Numbered from the stretch's first letter, positions 46,185-54,855 are shown. The stretch is DNA of 64,000 bases from an uncultured Pseudomonadales bacterium (GCA_951813295.1 CATOTI010000002.1:682001-746000), one strand, 5' to 3'. Numbers and translations are program-made. Notes: generated by a model from the sequence alone, not told the origin.

Positions 46185-46889
46185 CTACCCGGTCAAGATC
46201 CGAACGACCTTCGGCGTGATTTCTCCTGCGCGCTCGGCGACCGCCGCTGCCGTGAGACCCGGAACCGGATCGGGAGTGACGACGGATTCGAACCGTTTGA
46301 AGCCATCCACGTCGGTGTTCCACCGGCCAAAACCGGCCGGTCGATGGGCGCGTTCGAATACGGCGTCGGGGTATTCCCAATCCATCACGACTTCGCCCAG
46401 ACGAACGGCATCGCCCCCTCGACATCCCGCCAATCGCAATGCCTGGTGGTAGCCGAACTTCGACAGTTGAGCTGTTGCCCAAACGGAACCCATGGTTGCG
46501 GCGATTTTGTCGGCAAATGCGTGGCTGATTTCGAAGATACCCGCGCGTTTTCGCACCTCGACAAGCCGCCCCGTCGCCGTGATGAGGGCAACCGGCACGC
46601 CACGATGCTCGAGTTCGATCGTGTCGCGCATACTGCACGACGCGGCGGAGCATCAGTCGACGACGCCGTAGACGACCGCGTCGGCACGTTCAGCCACCGA
46701 TTCGATGAGTTTGCGCGATGCCATCCGGTGTGCGCTCGATTTCGTGTTCATCGACGTCGTCGCCCCAAGCGCTTCGAGTCGACGAGCGACCGATGCCAGG
46801 ATCGCGTCGCCACCACGTTTACCGCAATCGAGCATCAGCACACGACGATGGCGAAGATCCGCCAGGCGTTTCGCACGCTTAGCGCCCAT
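46185..46889 (-). CDS. UGSC-family selenoprotein (in-frame TGA read as selenocysteine 79)
   Basis: The minus-strand frame encodes 234 residues if TGA at 46653-46655 is Sec79. Upstream half: MLDCGKRGGDAIL and ERADAVVYGVVD; downstream half: SMRDTIELEHRGVPVALITATG. Together they form the single domain of the UGSC-containing (seleno)protein family, whose Sec follows a G-V-x-D segment. Here the active region is D-U-C-S-A-A-S-C, with Cys80 directly after Sec and another Cys85. A SECIS-like hairpin follows at 46623-46641. The function of the family is unknown; a thiol or peroxide redox role is inferred. The stop is TAG. The gene follows a cupin gene by 6 bp. Confidence 0.85.
46623..46641 (-). promoter_or_regulatory. 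Candidate bacterial SECIS hairpin of the UGSC-type gene
   Basis: On the minus strand GTCGTGCA-GTA-TGCGCGAC folds into an 8-bp stem with one G-T pair and a G-first triloop. The loop begins 19 nt after the TGA, within the 16-37 nt rule for bacterial SECIS elements. The tip CA-GTA-TG is almost the same as the tip CA-GTT-TG of the hairpin in the GrdB-like gene. Confidence 0.75.
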
Positions 46890-46895
46890 CTGATT

Positions 46896-47330
46896 TCAGC
46901 CCAACGGCCGATCGAGGATCACGCTGGGTGATTCCCACACCGCGCGATCACCGTTCGGTGCCCAACTCATAATGATCGCGCGCAAAGGTTCATCGCTCGT
47001 TACCCGCATCGCGTGAGGAACGTTCGGCGGACAATGGGTCACGGTGCCCGCGCTCGCCACGAACACCTCATCGCCCCATCGGCACTCCGCTGTTCCCGCT
47101 AGAAAAACGTAAACCTCGGGAAACGCATGCGCGTGGTCGTCGTATTCACTGCCGGGCTCGAGTTCAAAAGCCGAGACGCTGATGTCCTGATCCTTGATGT
47201 CGGCCCGACGCCCCACCAGCGCTTTGACCCGCATCGCCGAAAGCAGTGACTCCGGGTAGTTGCTGTAAGACGGCATATGCGCGAGGGCGTAATCCTGAAT
47301 GAAGTATTTGCCCCGCTTTTCTCCGCCCAT
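46896..47330 (-). CDS. Cupin-domain protein
   Basis: Start taken at the ATG at 47330, preceded by GGAGGCGGGAGA; an upstream TTG at 47360 would overlap the GST gene by 8 bp. The 144-residue protein shows cupin motif 1 as H-x-H (DDHAHAFPE...E) and motif 2 with PPNVPHAMR, so it binds one metal. Its job may be a dioxygenase, isomerase or sensor; none can be chosen. It sits between GST (22 bp upstream) and the selenoprotein (6 bp downstream) on one transcript. Confidence 0.75.
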   Translation of the reverse strand: MGGEKRGKYFIQDYALAHMPSYSNYPESLLSAMRVKALVGRRADIKDQDISVSAFELEPGSEYDDHAHAFPEVYVFLAGTAECRWGDEVFVASAGTVTHCPPNVPHAMRVTSDEPLRAIIMSWAPNGDRAVWESPSVILDRPLG

Positions 47331-47352
47331 TTCTCCCGCCTCCGTATCGCCC

Positions 47353-48108
47353 TCAGCCAAGCGTTTCCAAGATGCCTTTCAACGTGCGAAGCGCGAGCTT
47401 GTTGGCGTCGCGGATGCGCTCCATCGGCGGCGGCTCGACGCTGATGTCGCCGAGTTCGCGCAGGACGACATGGACATCGTCGTGCCCGTCGACCGTTGCC
47501 ATCCGATCGAGCCAGCGCCGTACATTTGGAAACGGCGAAAAGTCGTAGACGTTCGTAAAGCCTTCCCGCAGCTGGCCGATTTCGACGTAGGCCGCAAAGT
47601 CGGCGATCGACAGTTCATCACCGGCCATGAACGCGCGCTCAGCAAGCCAGCTTGTTTCCAACGCTTCGAGCGCACGCGTGAGCGTTGCTTTGGCGGAAGC
47701 CTGGACGGCCTCGGGAATGTTGAGATCCTTGCGGATCCTCGGCGCCACCAAACCGGTAGAGGCATCTCGGATGTTGCGGTGATGGAAGTGCAGGTACCAG
47801 TCGATCCGCGCACGGTCTTCGAGATTCGTTGGATAGACATCGCGCCATCCGAACCGATCGCAGAGGTACGTCATGATCGCGTGCGCTTCGGCCAGGACGA
47901 ACCCGGATTCGACGTCTTCGATCGTCGGGATCGTGCCGGCAGGATTCTTCGCGAGATAGCTCGGATGCCGGCTGCCCGTCTCGCCCGACGAGCCCGGGTT
48001 GATGAGCACCATCTCGAACGGCGTCTTCTGGTACAGCATCAGCCACATCACGGCACGTACCGGTTGTGAGAACGGTACGCCGTAAAGGCGAATCGGTTGG
48101 TCAGCCAT
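47353..48108 (-). CDS. Glutathione S-transferase (theta-like)
   Basis: The 251-residue protein has an N-terminal thioredoxin fold with YGVPFSQPVRAVMW, where Ser near residue 14 can act as the catalytic residue, the cis-Pro motif AGTIPTIED and the dual-residue block EAHAIMTYL. The C-terminal helical domain contains SIADFAAYVE. It conjugates or reduces with glutathione in the cytosol. It starts the three-gene GST / cupin / selenoprotein operon, which suggests that the selenoprotein belongs to glutathione- or detoxification-linked metabolism. Confidence 0.88.
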   Translation of the reverse strand: MADQPIRLYGVPFSQPVRAVMWLMLYQKTPFEMVLINPGSSGETGSRHPSYLAKNPAGTIPTIEDVESGFVLAEAHAIMTYLCDRFGWRDVYPTNLEDRARIDWYLHFHHRNIRDASTGLVAPRIRKDLNIPEAVQASAKATLTRALEALETSWLAERAFMAGDELSIADFAAYVEIGQLREGFTNVYDFSPFPNVRRWLDRMATVDGHDDVHVVLRELGDISVEPPPMERIRDANKLALRTLKGILETLG

Positions 48109-48226
48109 AGTCGTCTCCTCCTCGAACGGTCATTAAATCGCGCCAGGGGCCAACGCCGCCACGCCGGGATTGGCCGTGAGCCGGCGAGTCACTATGCTCA
48201 CCGCTACCGACAAGGAGGCCGACTCG

Positions 48227-49393
48227 ATGCGACTCGATGCGCGGCGCGATTCATTCGACGAACTCGATCGCGCCATTGAACTGGCCGAGCCCATCAAGCG
48301 GGCGCAAGGCGACATCGAATCGGGCGGAGAGATCCCGCACGATCTCATCACGTCGATCAAGGAAGCGGGCCTCTTTCGCTTACTCCTCGACCGATCGCTC
48401 GGCGGCGCGTCACGATCGCTCACCCAATTCATCCGAGTCGTCGAAACCATCGCTGAAGCCGACGGCAGCGCTGGTTGGTGCGTCGGTCAGGGCGGCGTGT
48501 ATCCGAATATCGCGCTTTACCTCTCCGACTGCCTCGCGCAGTCGATCTGGGTCGAGAAACCGAGCGCCGTCGTCGCCACGGGAACGCCGAACGATTGCCG
48601 CGCCGTGAAGCACGATGATCACTACACCTTGAGCGGTCGCTGGCGTTTCGCGAGCGGCATCATGCACGCGGACTGGCTCGCGGCTATGAGTCCCGCCGAA
48701 GCCGACGATGGCTCGCCGCTGCCGTATGGCATGTTCCTCTTCCGGCGTGACGAGGCGGATGTTCGGGATGGTTGGAACGTCCGCGGTATGCGCGGCACGG
48801 GTAGCCGCGAGTATCGACTGGAAAACCAGAAGATCCCGCTCGATCACGCCATTCGCGTCACGGATTTCAGCAGTCGCGATGGACCGAGTACCGGATTGCC
48901 CAACCATCTTCTCTTCGCCACAGCGTTTGGATCCGTCGGCATCGGCATCGCCCGCCGTGCGCTCGATGAGTTCGCTGGCCTCGCACTCGGCAAAACGCCG
49001 ACTTTCACGAACAAGAAATTGCTCGACGACGACCTCGTACACGTCGGCCTCGGCCAGGCGGAAGCGCGTTGGGGTGCAACACGCGCCTTCCTGCTCGACG
49101 TCGGCGAGGCCTGCGAGCACGTTTTCGATCAAAGAGGCGAAGTCGACGAATCGCTCAAGCAGCGCTTGCGACTCGCGGCCACGCACGCGATGCGTCAATC
49201 AGCGAAGGTCGTCGATCAGGTCTACGAACTATCGGGCAGCGACGTGATCTTCGACGATCACCCGATTCATCGCTGCTTTCAGGACATCCACACCCTCACT
49301 CAGCAGATTCAAGGACGTCCGTCTCACTACCGTGCGGTCGGACGATCGATTCTCGACCTCGATCCCGACCCGGCGATGAATTCGCGGCGCTAG
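48227..49393 (+). CDS. Acyl-CoA dehydrogenase-fold flavin monooxygenase (HsaA-like)
   Basis: The start at 48227 follows AAGGAGG at 48212-48218; upstream ATGs give no ribosome site. The 388-residue protein has the acyl-CoA dehydrogenase-like fold with GSAGWCVG, SGRWRFASGIMHADW and GTGSREY. Together these resemble two-component group D monooxygenases such as HsaA or HpaB-like hydroxylases more than true acyl-CoA dehydrogenases. A flavin reductase partner is expected but not found nearby. It is divergent from the GST operon. Confidence 0.8.
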   Translation: MRLDARRDSFDELDRAIELAEPIKRAQGDIESGGEIPHDLITSIKEAGLFRLLLDRSLGGASRSLTQFIRVVETIAEADGSAGWCVGQGGVYPNIALYLSDCLAQSIWVEKPSAVVATGTPNDCRAVKHDDHYTLSGRWRFASGIMHADWLAAMSPAEADDGSPLPYGMFLFRRDEADVRDGWNVRGMRGTGSREYRLENQKIPLDHAIRVTDFSSRDGPSTGLPNHLLFATAFGSVGIGIARRALDEFAGLALGKTPTFTNKKLLDDDLVHVGLGQAEARWGATRAFLLDVGEACEHVFDQRGEVDESLKQRLRLAATHAMRQSAKVVDQVYELSGSDVIFDDHPIHRCFQDIHTLTQQIQGRPSHYRAVGRSILDLDPDPAMNSRR

Positions 49394-49489
49394 CGCCTGT
49401 AGGGCAAGGACGAAAGGCGACCCGTAAGAATTCGCGTCGAGGACGCCAATTACTGGCACCATTCACGTACCACGACCAGGAAAACACAA

Positions 49490-50197
49490 ATGAAAAAAGC
49501 AACGTTCGCCGCGATCGCGGTGTCCTTCTTGATCGTCGGTTGCCAAACCGCCGACAAACCCCTCACAGCGCAGGGACTCTTCGATCGCCACATCGAAGCA
49601 AGCTTCGGAAGCGCAGGGCTCGAAAGCGTCCAGTCGACCGAATTGAAGGGCGCAATGGTGATCGCCCAGTTCGGCCTACGCGCTGACGTCACGCTACGCT
49701 CCATGGCGCCCGACAGCACCTCGCTGAAGGCCGAGATCATGGGAACGCAAGTCGGCAACGGTTGCAGCAACGGCGCCTGCTGGGATCAGCAGCCCGGCCA
49801 GGGCGTCCAGAACCTCAGTGGCGATCGGCTCGACTTTGCCCTCCAGCAAGCCGACTACTACCAGCTGACGCGGATGGCCGACTACTACGAGACCCTGGTC
49901 ATGGATCCCGTCGAGGAAGGAGCGACCACCCGTTCGGTCACCGCAACGCGCGCCAACGGCAACGTGGACACCTACACTTTCGACATCGAGACAGGCCTTC
50001 TCGCCTCGAACACGGTGCAGACCCCGACACCGCAAGGGACGTTCGCGATCACGGCGAACTACGCCAACTACCAGGAATTCGACGGCATTCAGATCGCGAC
50101 CGAAGTCGAGCAAGTCACGCCCGTGGCGACGATCAAGATCGAAGTCGAAGAAGTGACCGTCAACTCGTTGTCAGCCGACGACTTTCCCACGCCCTAG
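49490..50197 (+). CDS. Lipoprotein of unknown function
   Basis: The 235-residue protein has a lipoprotein signal MKKAT...LIVGC with Cys18. The mature part contains a beta-rich fold with GNGCSNGACWDQ and repeated Val/Thr strands, resembling LolA/LolB-type or outer-membrane lipoprotein-sorting proteins at low level. It begins 96 bp after the flavin monooxygenase and has an AGGAAAA site. No function can be assigned. Confidence 0.7.
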   Translation: MKKATFAAIAVSFLIVGCQTADKPLTAQGLFDRHIEASFGSAGLESVQSTELKGAMVIAQFGLRADVTLRSMAPDSTSLKAEIMGTQVGNGCSNGACWDQQPGQGVQNLSGDRLDFALQQADYYQLTRMADYYETLVMDPVEEGATTRSVTATRANGNVDTYTFDIETGLLASNTVQTPTPQGTFAITANYANYQEFDGIQIATEVEQVTPVATIKIEVEEVTVNSLSADDFPTP

Positions 50198-50209
50198 CTC
50201 AAGCGCCTC

Positions 50210-50236
50210 TGCCCGCCGGTGATTCACCGGCGGGCA
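50210..50236. terminator. Stem-loop between convergent genes
   Basis: A near-perfect 13-bp inverted repeat (TGCCCGCCGGTGA and its complement) with almost no loop lies 12 bp after the lipoprotein stop and before the convergent YchJ stop. It is GC-rich and lacks a T tract. It could end transcription from both sides. Confidence 0.6.
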
Positions 50237-50250
50237 ACGCCCAGACCCGA

Positions 50251-50679
50251 CTACGCCCGCTTCCCACCCCTTCGCTTCCGCTCTCGTTCGACGATTTCTC
50301 CGTCGACGTAGATCCACGCGCCATTCGAGCGTTCGAATCGGCTGATTTCGTGCAGCCGGTGGCCCCGGCCATCGATCTTGAATCGCGCGATGTATTCGAC
50401 GACACCTCGATCGTCCTTCGGACCACCCGCCTCGACGCGTCTGATGGTTAGACCGAGCCATTGTTGGCGCGGCTCTAGGGCCATATCGAGGGGACGCGTC
50501 TTCGGGTGCCACGTCGCCGTCAGATGATCGATATCTCCGAGAACGTGTGCCGTGTAGCGAGACCGCATCGATGCCTCGGCCGTCGTTGCCGCGCGCGGGT
50601 CGGCCAGGATCGGGGCACAGCAACGCTCTAACCGAGCGCCCGATCCGCAGGGGCAAGGATCTTTGAGCGACTCGTCCAT
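50251..50679 (-). CDS. YchJ family protein with SEC-C motif
   Basis: Start taken at the ATG at 50679 (MDESLKDPCPCGSG), which gives a 142-residue protein of normal YchJ length. The N-terminal CPCGSG-x5-CC motif is a zinc-binding SEC-C type element and the rest forms an NTF2-like fold with FERSNGAWIYVDG. The family is conserved in Gammaproteobacteria and others, but its role is unknown. Confidence 0.88.
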   Translation of the reverse strand: MDESLKDPCPCGSGARLERCCAPILADPRAATTAEASMRSRYTAHVLGDIDHLTATWHPKTRPLDMALEPRQQWLGLTIRRVEAGGPKDDRGVVEYIARFKIDGRGHRLHEISRFERSNGAWIYVDGEIVERERKRRGGKRA

Positions 50680-50768
50680 CCGGCGCCAAACGTGAGGACC
50701 AACCGAGAGCATACGGCGAATCTGAAGGGGGTTACTCTTAACTTTTCCAATCCCAAAGAGACCCCGAA

Positions 50769-51830
50769 GTGAAAGTGATCGGCGAATCCACCGACGACCA
50801 ACCCGTTCTCATCCCTGTGCGGGAAGCCCATCAGTTCGACGAAGGTTCCCTACTTTCTTATCTACAACGGGAGCTGCCCGACTTCGGCACCTCGCTCGAC
50901 GTGCAGCAATACGTTGGCGGCTCGTCTAACCCCACCTTTCTCCTAACGGGTGAGCAGGGACGTCTAGTGATGCGCAAACGTCCGCCCGGCGACCTGCTCG
51001 CATCGGCTCATCAGGTCGACCGTGAACACCGGGCTATGCATGCCCTGCGCGACAGCGACGTTCCCGTGCCGAAGATGCACCTCTTCTGCGACGACGAGTC
51101 GGTGGTCGGCCAGCAGTTCTACATCATGGAACAGATCGAAGGGCGCGTGACGAAGTCCGAGATGCCGAACATGACACCCGCCGAGCGAACGGCGATCTAC
51201 GACGATTTCGTCCGCATTCTCGCAGCCCTGCACCAGGTGGACTATCTGGCGGCCGGCCTCGAACGCCATGGACGCCCCGGCAACTACTTCGCGCGGCAGA
51301 TCGATCGCTGGACGAAGCAGTATCGCGCCGCCCAAACGGACGACCTCCCCGAGATGGAAAAACTCATCGAATGGATGCCGAACAACATCCCGGACGACGA
51401 CGAGACCGTGCTCATCCACGGTGACTATCGGCTCGGCAACGTGCTGATTCACCCCACCGAACCCCGCATTGTCGGGGTGCTCGATTGGGAGCTCTCGACA
51501 CTCGGTCATCCACTAGGTGACCTCTTCTATCACCCGGCCTACGCCCACCACTCCGAATTTCTCCCGTTCGCCGACGAGCTCACCGATCGAGGTATTCCCG
51601 ACGAGGCCGCCTGGCGAACGCGCTACTGCGAACTCGCCGGTCGCGACGAGATCGACAACTGGCAGTTCTACACGGCCTACAACCTCTTTCGCCTGGTCGG
51701 CATCGTGCAGGGCGTCTACAAGCGCGGGCTGGATGGAATCGCGAGTTCGGCGTTCGAGCTCGATTCGCAACGCGACAACGTGGCCGAGCGCGCACGCCGC
51801 GGCTGGGAACTCGTCGAGGGCATGCGCTAG
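50769..51830 (+). CDS. Phosphotransferase (APH/choline kinase-like)
   Basis: A GTG start at 50769 opens this 353-residue kinase-fold protein. The catalytic loop HGDYRLGN (His217, Asp219) and the metal-binding GVLDWELST follow the standard pattern of aminoglycoside phosphotransferase-like kinases. Proteins of this exact type are often the N-terminal kinase-like half of ACAD10/11 or act beside acyl-CoA enzymes, so a 4-hydroxy fatty acid kinase role is possible. Antibiotic resistance is not implied. Confidence 0.85.
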   Translation: MKVIGESTDDQPVLIPVREAHQFDEGSLLSYLQRELPDFGTSLDVQQYVGGSSNPTFLLTGEQGRLVMRKRPPGDLLASAHQVDREHRAMHALRDSDVPVPKMHLFCDDESVVGQQFYIMEQIEGRVTKSEMPNMTPAERTAIYDDFVRILAALHQVDYLAAGLERHGRPGNYFARQIDRWTKQYRAAQTDDLPEMEKLIEWMPNNIPDDDETVLIHGDYRLGNVLIHPTEPRIVGVLDWELSTLGHPLGDLFYHPAYAHHSEFLPFADELTDRGIPDEAAWRTRYCELAGRDEIDNWQFYTAYNLFRLVGIVQGVYKRGLDGIASSAFELDSQRDNVAERARRGWELVEGMR

Positions 51831-51837
51831 CCGACTT

Positions 51838-52215
51838 TCAAGCCCGAGCGATCTGGAAGACGTTGCCTTCCGGATCGACAAAGTCGTCGAGTTCCTCCGA
51901 AAACGCGGCGTCCGCCTGGGCTCGACGAACGCCGCGTGACGTCAGTTCCTCACGCGCCGCCGCGACATCCACGACGAAGAAGACCGGCTTCAAGGGGGTG
52001 CCTTCCCGCACGGTCGGCGGGTCATCGATCACGATCGAATCCGCGTAGGGACTCGGAATCGCGTGAAGCGCAAAACTGCCAGACCCGACGGGGTAGCGGC
52101 GCCATCCATCGAACGCCGACGGTTCGGGCTCGAGGCCGAGGTGTTCTTCGTAAAAGGTCGTCATTCGATCGAAGTCCTTGACGAAGAGCATGTTGGCGAT
52201 CCCGACAATGTGCAT
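51838..52215 (-). CDS. VOC-fold (glyoxalase-like) protein
   Basis: The 125-residue single-domain protein has the VOC start NMLFVKDFDRMTTFYEEHLGL and the terminal strand DFVDPEGNVFQIARA. One His-containing strand (FALHAIPSP) could give a metal ligand. Family members bind a metal and act on diverse small compounds. It converges with the kinase gene, 7 bp apart. Confidence 0.82.
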   Translation of the reverse strand: MHIVGIANMLFVKDFDRMTTFYEEHLGLEPEPSAFDGWRRYPVGSGSFALHAIPSPYADSIVIDDPPTVREGTPLKPVFFVVDVAAAREELTSRGVRRAQADAAFSEELDDFVDPEGNVFQIARA

Positions 52216-52330
52216 ATCGACTCCCTCTTGTCACCACTTGTGGCGCTCGGGCACACCCTCGCGCCGGATTGAAGATCAACGGGTCCGCTACAATCATCAA
52301 TCACACAGCTTTTCCCAAGGAAGGAGTTCT

Positions 52331-52990
52331 GTGCCCCTCGACCATCGAGCACTGAAGTCGTCATTCGACGAGGACGGTTTTGTCGTCTTGCCGGGTTTCG
52401 TCAGTGCGACGGAAGTCGAGGCCCTGCGCGAGCGTGCAAAGCAAGCCGCGACACATCGCAAAAACGCCCCGTCCGGCGAGTTCCAGAACGTACAGAAGGG
52501 ACTCGAGAAGCTTGATCCCTACTTCGAAGACCTCTTGTACCGGGGCGCACACCTGCCAGTTCTCGAACACCTCCTGGGCGAGAAACCCACACCCGCGACA
52601 TCGAGCTACTTCACGAAGGAGTCGGTGAACGAACCCGTACATCCACATGCCGACGGCACCAATGGCGGCACGATCTGGATCGCCCTCGACCCGATCGACT
52701 CATCCAACGGTGGATTGTGTTTCCTGCGGGGTTCGCACGAGCGCGAAGGCAAGACGTTCTTCGGGCGGCATGTCGAGGCGACCGACTTCAGCGACGATCC
52801 TCGCGCAACCAGTCTCGAACTGACGCCGGGCGACATGGTGATCTTCAGAGCGACGACCGTGCACTGGTCCGGAACAAACGAGTCGGGAAGATCTCGCCGG
52901 GCGATCAACTGCTTCTATATCGACACCAGCCGGATCCGCGAGGAATGGGCCGAGGCGAAGCGCCAGATGGCAGCCGAGCGTTCGAACTGA
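52331..52990 (+). CDS. Phytanoyl-CoA dioxygenase (PhyH) family protein
   Basis: The start is the GTG at 52331, 5 nt after an AAGGAAGGAG site; the earlier open frame is not used. The 219-residue protein has the DSBH iron motif: H-x-D in HPHADGTNGG and the distal His in RATTVHWSG, with the 2-oxoglutarate Arg region in SRRAINCFY. It should hydroxylate a substrate using Fe(II) and 2-oxoglutarate. It converges with the dimethylformamidase-like operon. Confidence 0.87.
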   Translation: MPLDHRALKSSFDEDGFVVLPGFVSATEVEALRERAKQAATHRKNAPSGEFQNVQKGLEKLDPYFEDLLYRGAHLPVLEHLLGEKPTPATSSYFTKESVNEPVHPHADGTNGGTIWIALDPIDSSNGGLCFLRGSHEREGKTFFGRHVEATDFSDDPRATSLELTPGDMVIFRATTVHWSGTNESGRSRRAINCFYIDTSRIREEWAEAKRQMAAERSN

Positions 52991-53009
52991 CTACCCGGGC
53001 GGCGTTCCG

Positions 53010-54407
53010 CTACCCCTGCCAACCGAAGTGACGTAGCACGTTGACGGTCAAACGATCGACCTCGGGGTCGCCCAGGCCATAGGCCCAGTCGGTACATCCG
53101 GTCGTGAACACTTCACCCGCGCCTCGCCGATAACTCCCCATGACCGCTTGCCCGTAGGCAAAGCGTTCGCGCACCTCCGGCGTATCGGCGCCGCCGAGGC
53201 GCGCCGCTACCCAGTTGAGCTCACCAATGTAGTGGTCCGGTAGCGCCGCTGGCGCTTCATCCGTCGCCCAGAGATGCGCCGGCGCGGTCGCTACGATCTC
53301 GAAATCGATCGGCGTGCCGTCGCGTCCCGTCGGGACGGGCCGACCGTCCACCAACGCCATCTCGCAGCCGTCACATTCGTAACCGATGACCGCCTTTGCC
53401 GTTCCGAGCAGATCGCCGGTCATGAGATCCAGGCCGTCGAGCGCCCAATGCGAAGGCCGCCAGACCGTGTACCCGCCGGACCCGGTCGGTGCACCGCTGA
53501 TCCGCGCATAGCCGCCGTGGGTGAACGAAACGCCTGTCATCTCGTTTTCCGGCCGGCCGACGAGCGGATCGGACCACATCGTCGACAGCAGATATTCCTG
53601 GTCGGTGCCGCGCACGGGATCGTCGTCGATGTCGTTCTTGTACGCCGTGATGCTCGTGTAGTCGTCGGCGTAGCGGATCTGCCAGAACGAGGTGTTGCCG
53701 GAGAAGAACGCGGCGTGGCCGCCAGCGTCGACATAGCCCTCGACGGCGTCGCGCATGCCGCGCGACCAATACTCGTCGTGTCCGATCGAAAGGTATGTCG
53801 AGTAGCCATCCAGGAGGTTCGGATCGCTGTCGAGGTCCTGACTCGCGGCAAAATGGATCACGAGTCCCAGCCGCTCCGCCCATTGCACGAAGCGGCGTTC
53901 CCAGTTGCTCCAGCCCGAAGCCTGCGACCACATCGACGGACCGGAGCGGAAAAACGCCATGATCGCTCTCTGGTCGCGGGCCAGCCGCGCTTCGAGGTAG
54001 GTCTCTTGCTCGGGTTCGGTGATGAAACCCCGCGGCAGCGGCCGCAACAGACTCGATTCATGCGCACCCGTGTAGAAACTCGGTGCGCCGTAGTCGTTGT
54101 ACGCAGCGTAGGTCGAGGTCGCGACGACCATCACCGCATCGGCCTTGCCGACGTCATCAAGCGCCGGACGAACGATGAAGAAGGCGTTACCCCGCTCATC
54201 GCCCGAACTGACCTCGACACGGTAGAAGCCACTCGTCCAGGCGGGATCGATTTCGATCTCACAGCCCGCGCCACCCGCCGCTTGTCGCACGACCTCCTCC
54301 CGGCCACCGTCACGAATGATCGTGAGATCAAACGAATCGGCTTCGCAGAAGAGAGCAACGGTTTCACGAGGGCGCGCGCTCTGCGGCCAGCAATAAGCGC
54401 CTAGCAT
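53010..54407 (-). CDS. N,N-dimethylformamidase beta-subunit-like protein
   Basis: The 465-residue protein matches the large C-terminal domain of the dimethylformamidase beta subunit. It has TYAAYNDYG, SIGHDEYWS and FSGNTSFWQIR. In true DMFase this subunit binds iron through Tyr and Glu residues and hydrolyses amides together with a small alpha subunit. No alpha-subunit gene is seen here. It is the last gene of a four-gene operon (MaoC, PhyH, deazaflavin-type oxidoreductase, this gene), with 10 bp separation from its upstream neighbour. No signal peptide is seen. Confidence 0.8.
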   Translation of the reverse strand: MLGAYCWPQSARPRETVALFCEADSFDLTIIRDGGREEVVRQAAGGAGCEIEIDPAWTSGFYRVEVSSGDERGNAFFIVRPALDDVGKADAVMVVATSTYAAYNDYGAPSFYTGAHESSLLRPLPRGFITEPEQETYLEARLARDQRAIMAFFRSGPSMWSQASGWSNWERRFVQWAERLGLVIHFAASQDLDSDPNLLDGYSTYLSIGHDEYWSRGMRDAVEGYVDAGGHAAFFSGNTSFWQIRYADDYTSITAYKNDIDDDPVRGTDQEYLLSTMWSDPLVGRPENEMTGVSFTHGGYARISGAPTGSGGYTVWRPSHWALDGLDLMTGDLLGTAKAVIGYECDGCEMALVDGRPVPTGRDGTPIDFEIVATAPAHLWATDEAPAALPDHYIGELNWVAARLGGADTPEVRERFAYGQAVMGSYRRGAGEVFTTGCTDWAYGLGDPEVDRLTVNVLRHFGWQG

Positions 54408-54417
54408 TGACTTCGCC

Positions 54418-54831
54418 TCAGATCCTTTCTAGCGCGACCACCGGTATCACGCGGCTGGTCTTCGACTGGTACTCGGTGAAGACCGGCATCGCCGCCTCCA
54501 TCTTCTGGTAGAGGCGCGTTCGGTCCGGCTCGTCGACGATGGATGCACGCGCCTGGTATTTCTCGGTGCCGATCTCGAGCGTGACTTCCGGATTGGCTTT
54601 CAGGTTGTGGAACCAGGGCGGGCTTTTGTCGGCACCCGCGAATGAAGCCACGATGATGACCCGGCCAGCGTCTTCGACATAAACGAGCGGATTCGTGCGC
54701 GCGGCCCCAGACTTCGCACCAATCGTGCCGAGCAGGAGCAGCGGCGAACCCTCGAAAGGCGGACCTACCTTGCCCGCGTTGGCTCGGAATTCCTCGATGA
54801 CCCGCTGGTTGAGCGCTGTTACTTCGTTCAC
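54418..54831 (-). CDS. Nitroreductase/deazaflavin (F420)-dependent family protein (DUF385)
   Basis: The 137-residue protein has the split-barrel fold of Ddn-type enzymes: LLLLGTIGAKSGAARTNPL near residue 34, and the SFAGADKSPPWFHNLKANP block that contacts deazaflavin phosphate in this family. It would use F420H2 or a flavin to reduce a substrate. It lies 24 bp after the PhyH gene and before the dimethylformamidase-like gene. Confidence 0.85.
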   Translation of the reverse strand: MNEVTALNQRVIEEFRANAGKVGPPFEGSPLLLLGTIGAKSGAARTNPLVYVEDAGRVIIVASFAGADKSPPWFHNLKANPEVTLEIGTEKYQARASIVDEPDRTRLYQKMEAAMPVFTEYQSKTSRVIPVVALERI

Positions 54832-54855
54832 GAAAACTCCTTAAAAAGGCGTTGG

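Noticed and set aside
46653..46889. Independent 78-aa gene ending at TGA, and a 148-aa gene at 46185-46631
   Set aside because: Together they cover one family domain; the break lies at the Sec position and a hairpin follows. Simple nonsense mutation is possible but less likely.
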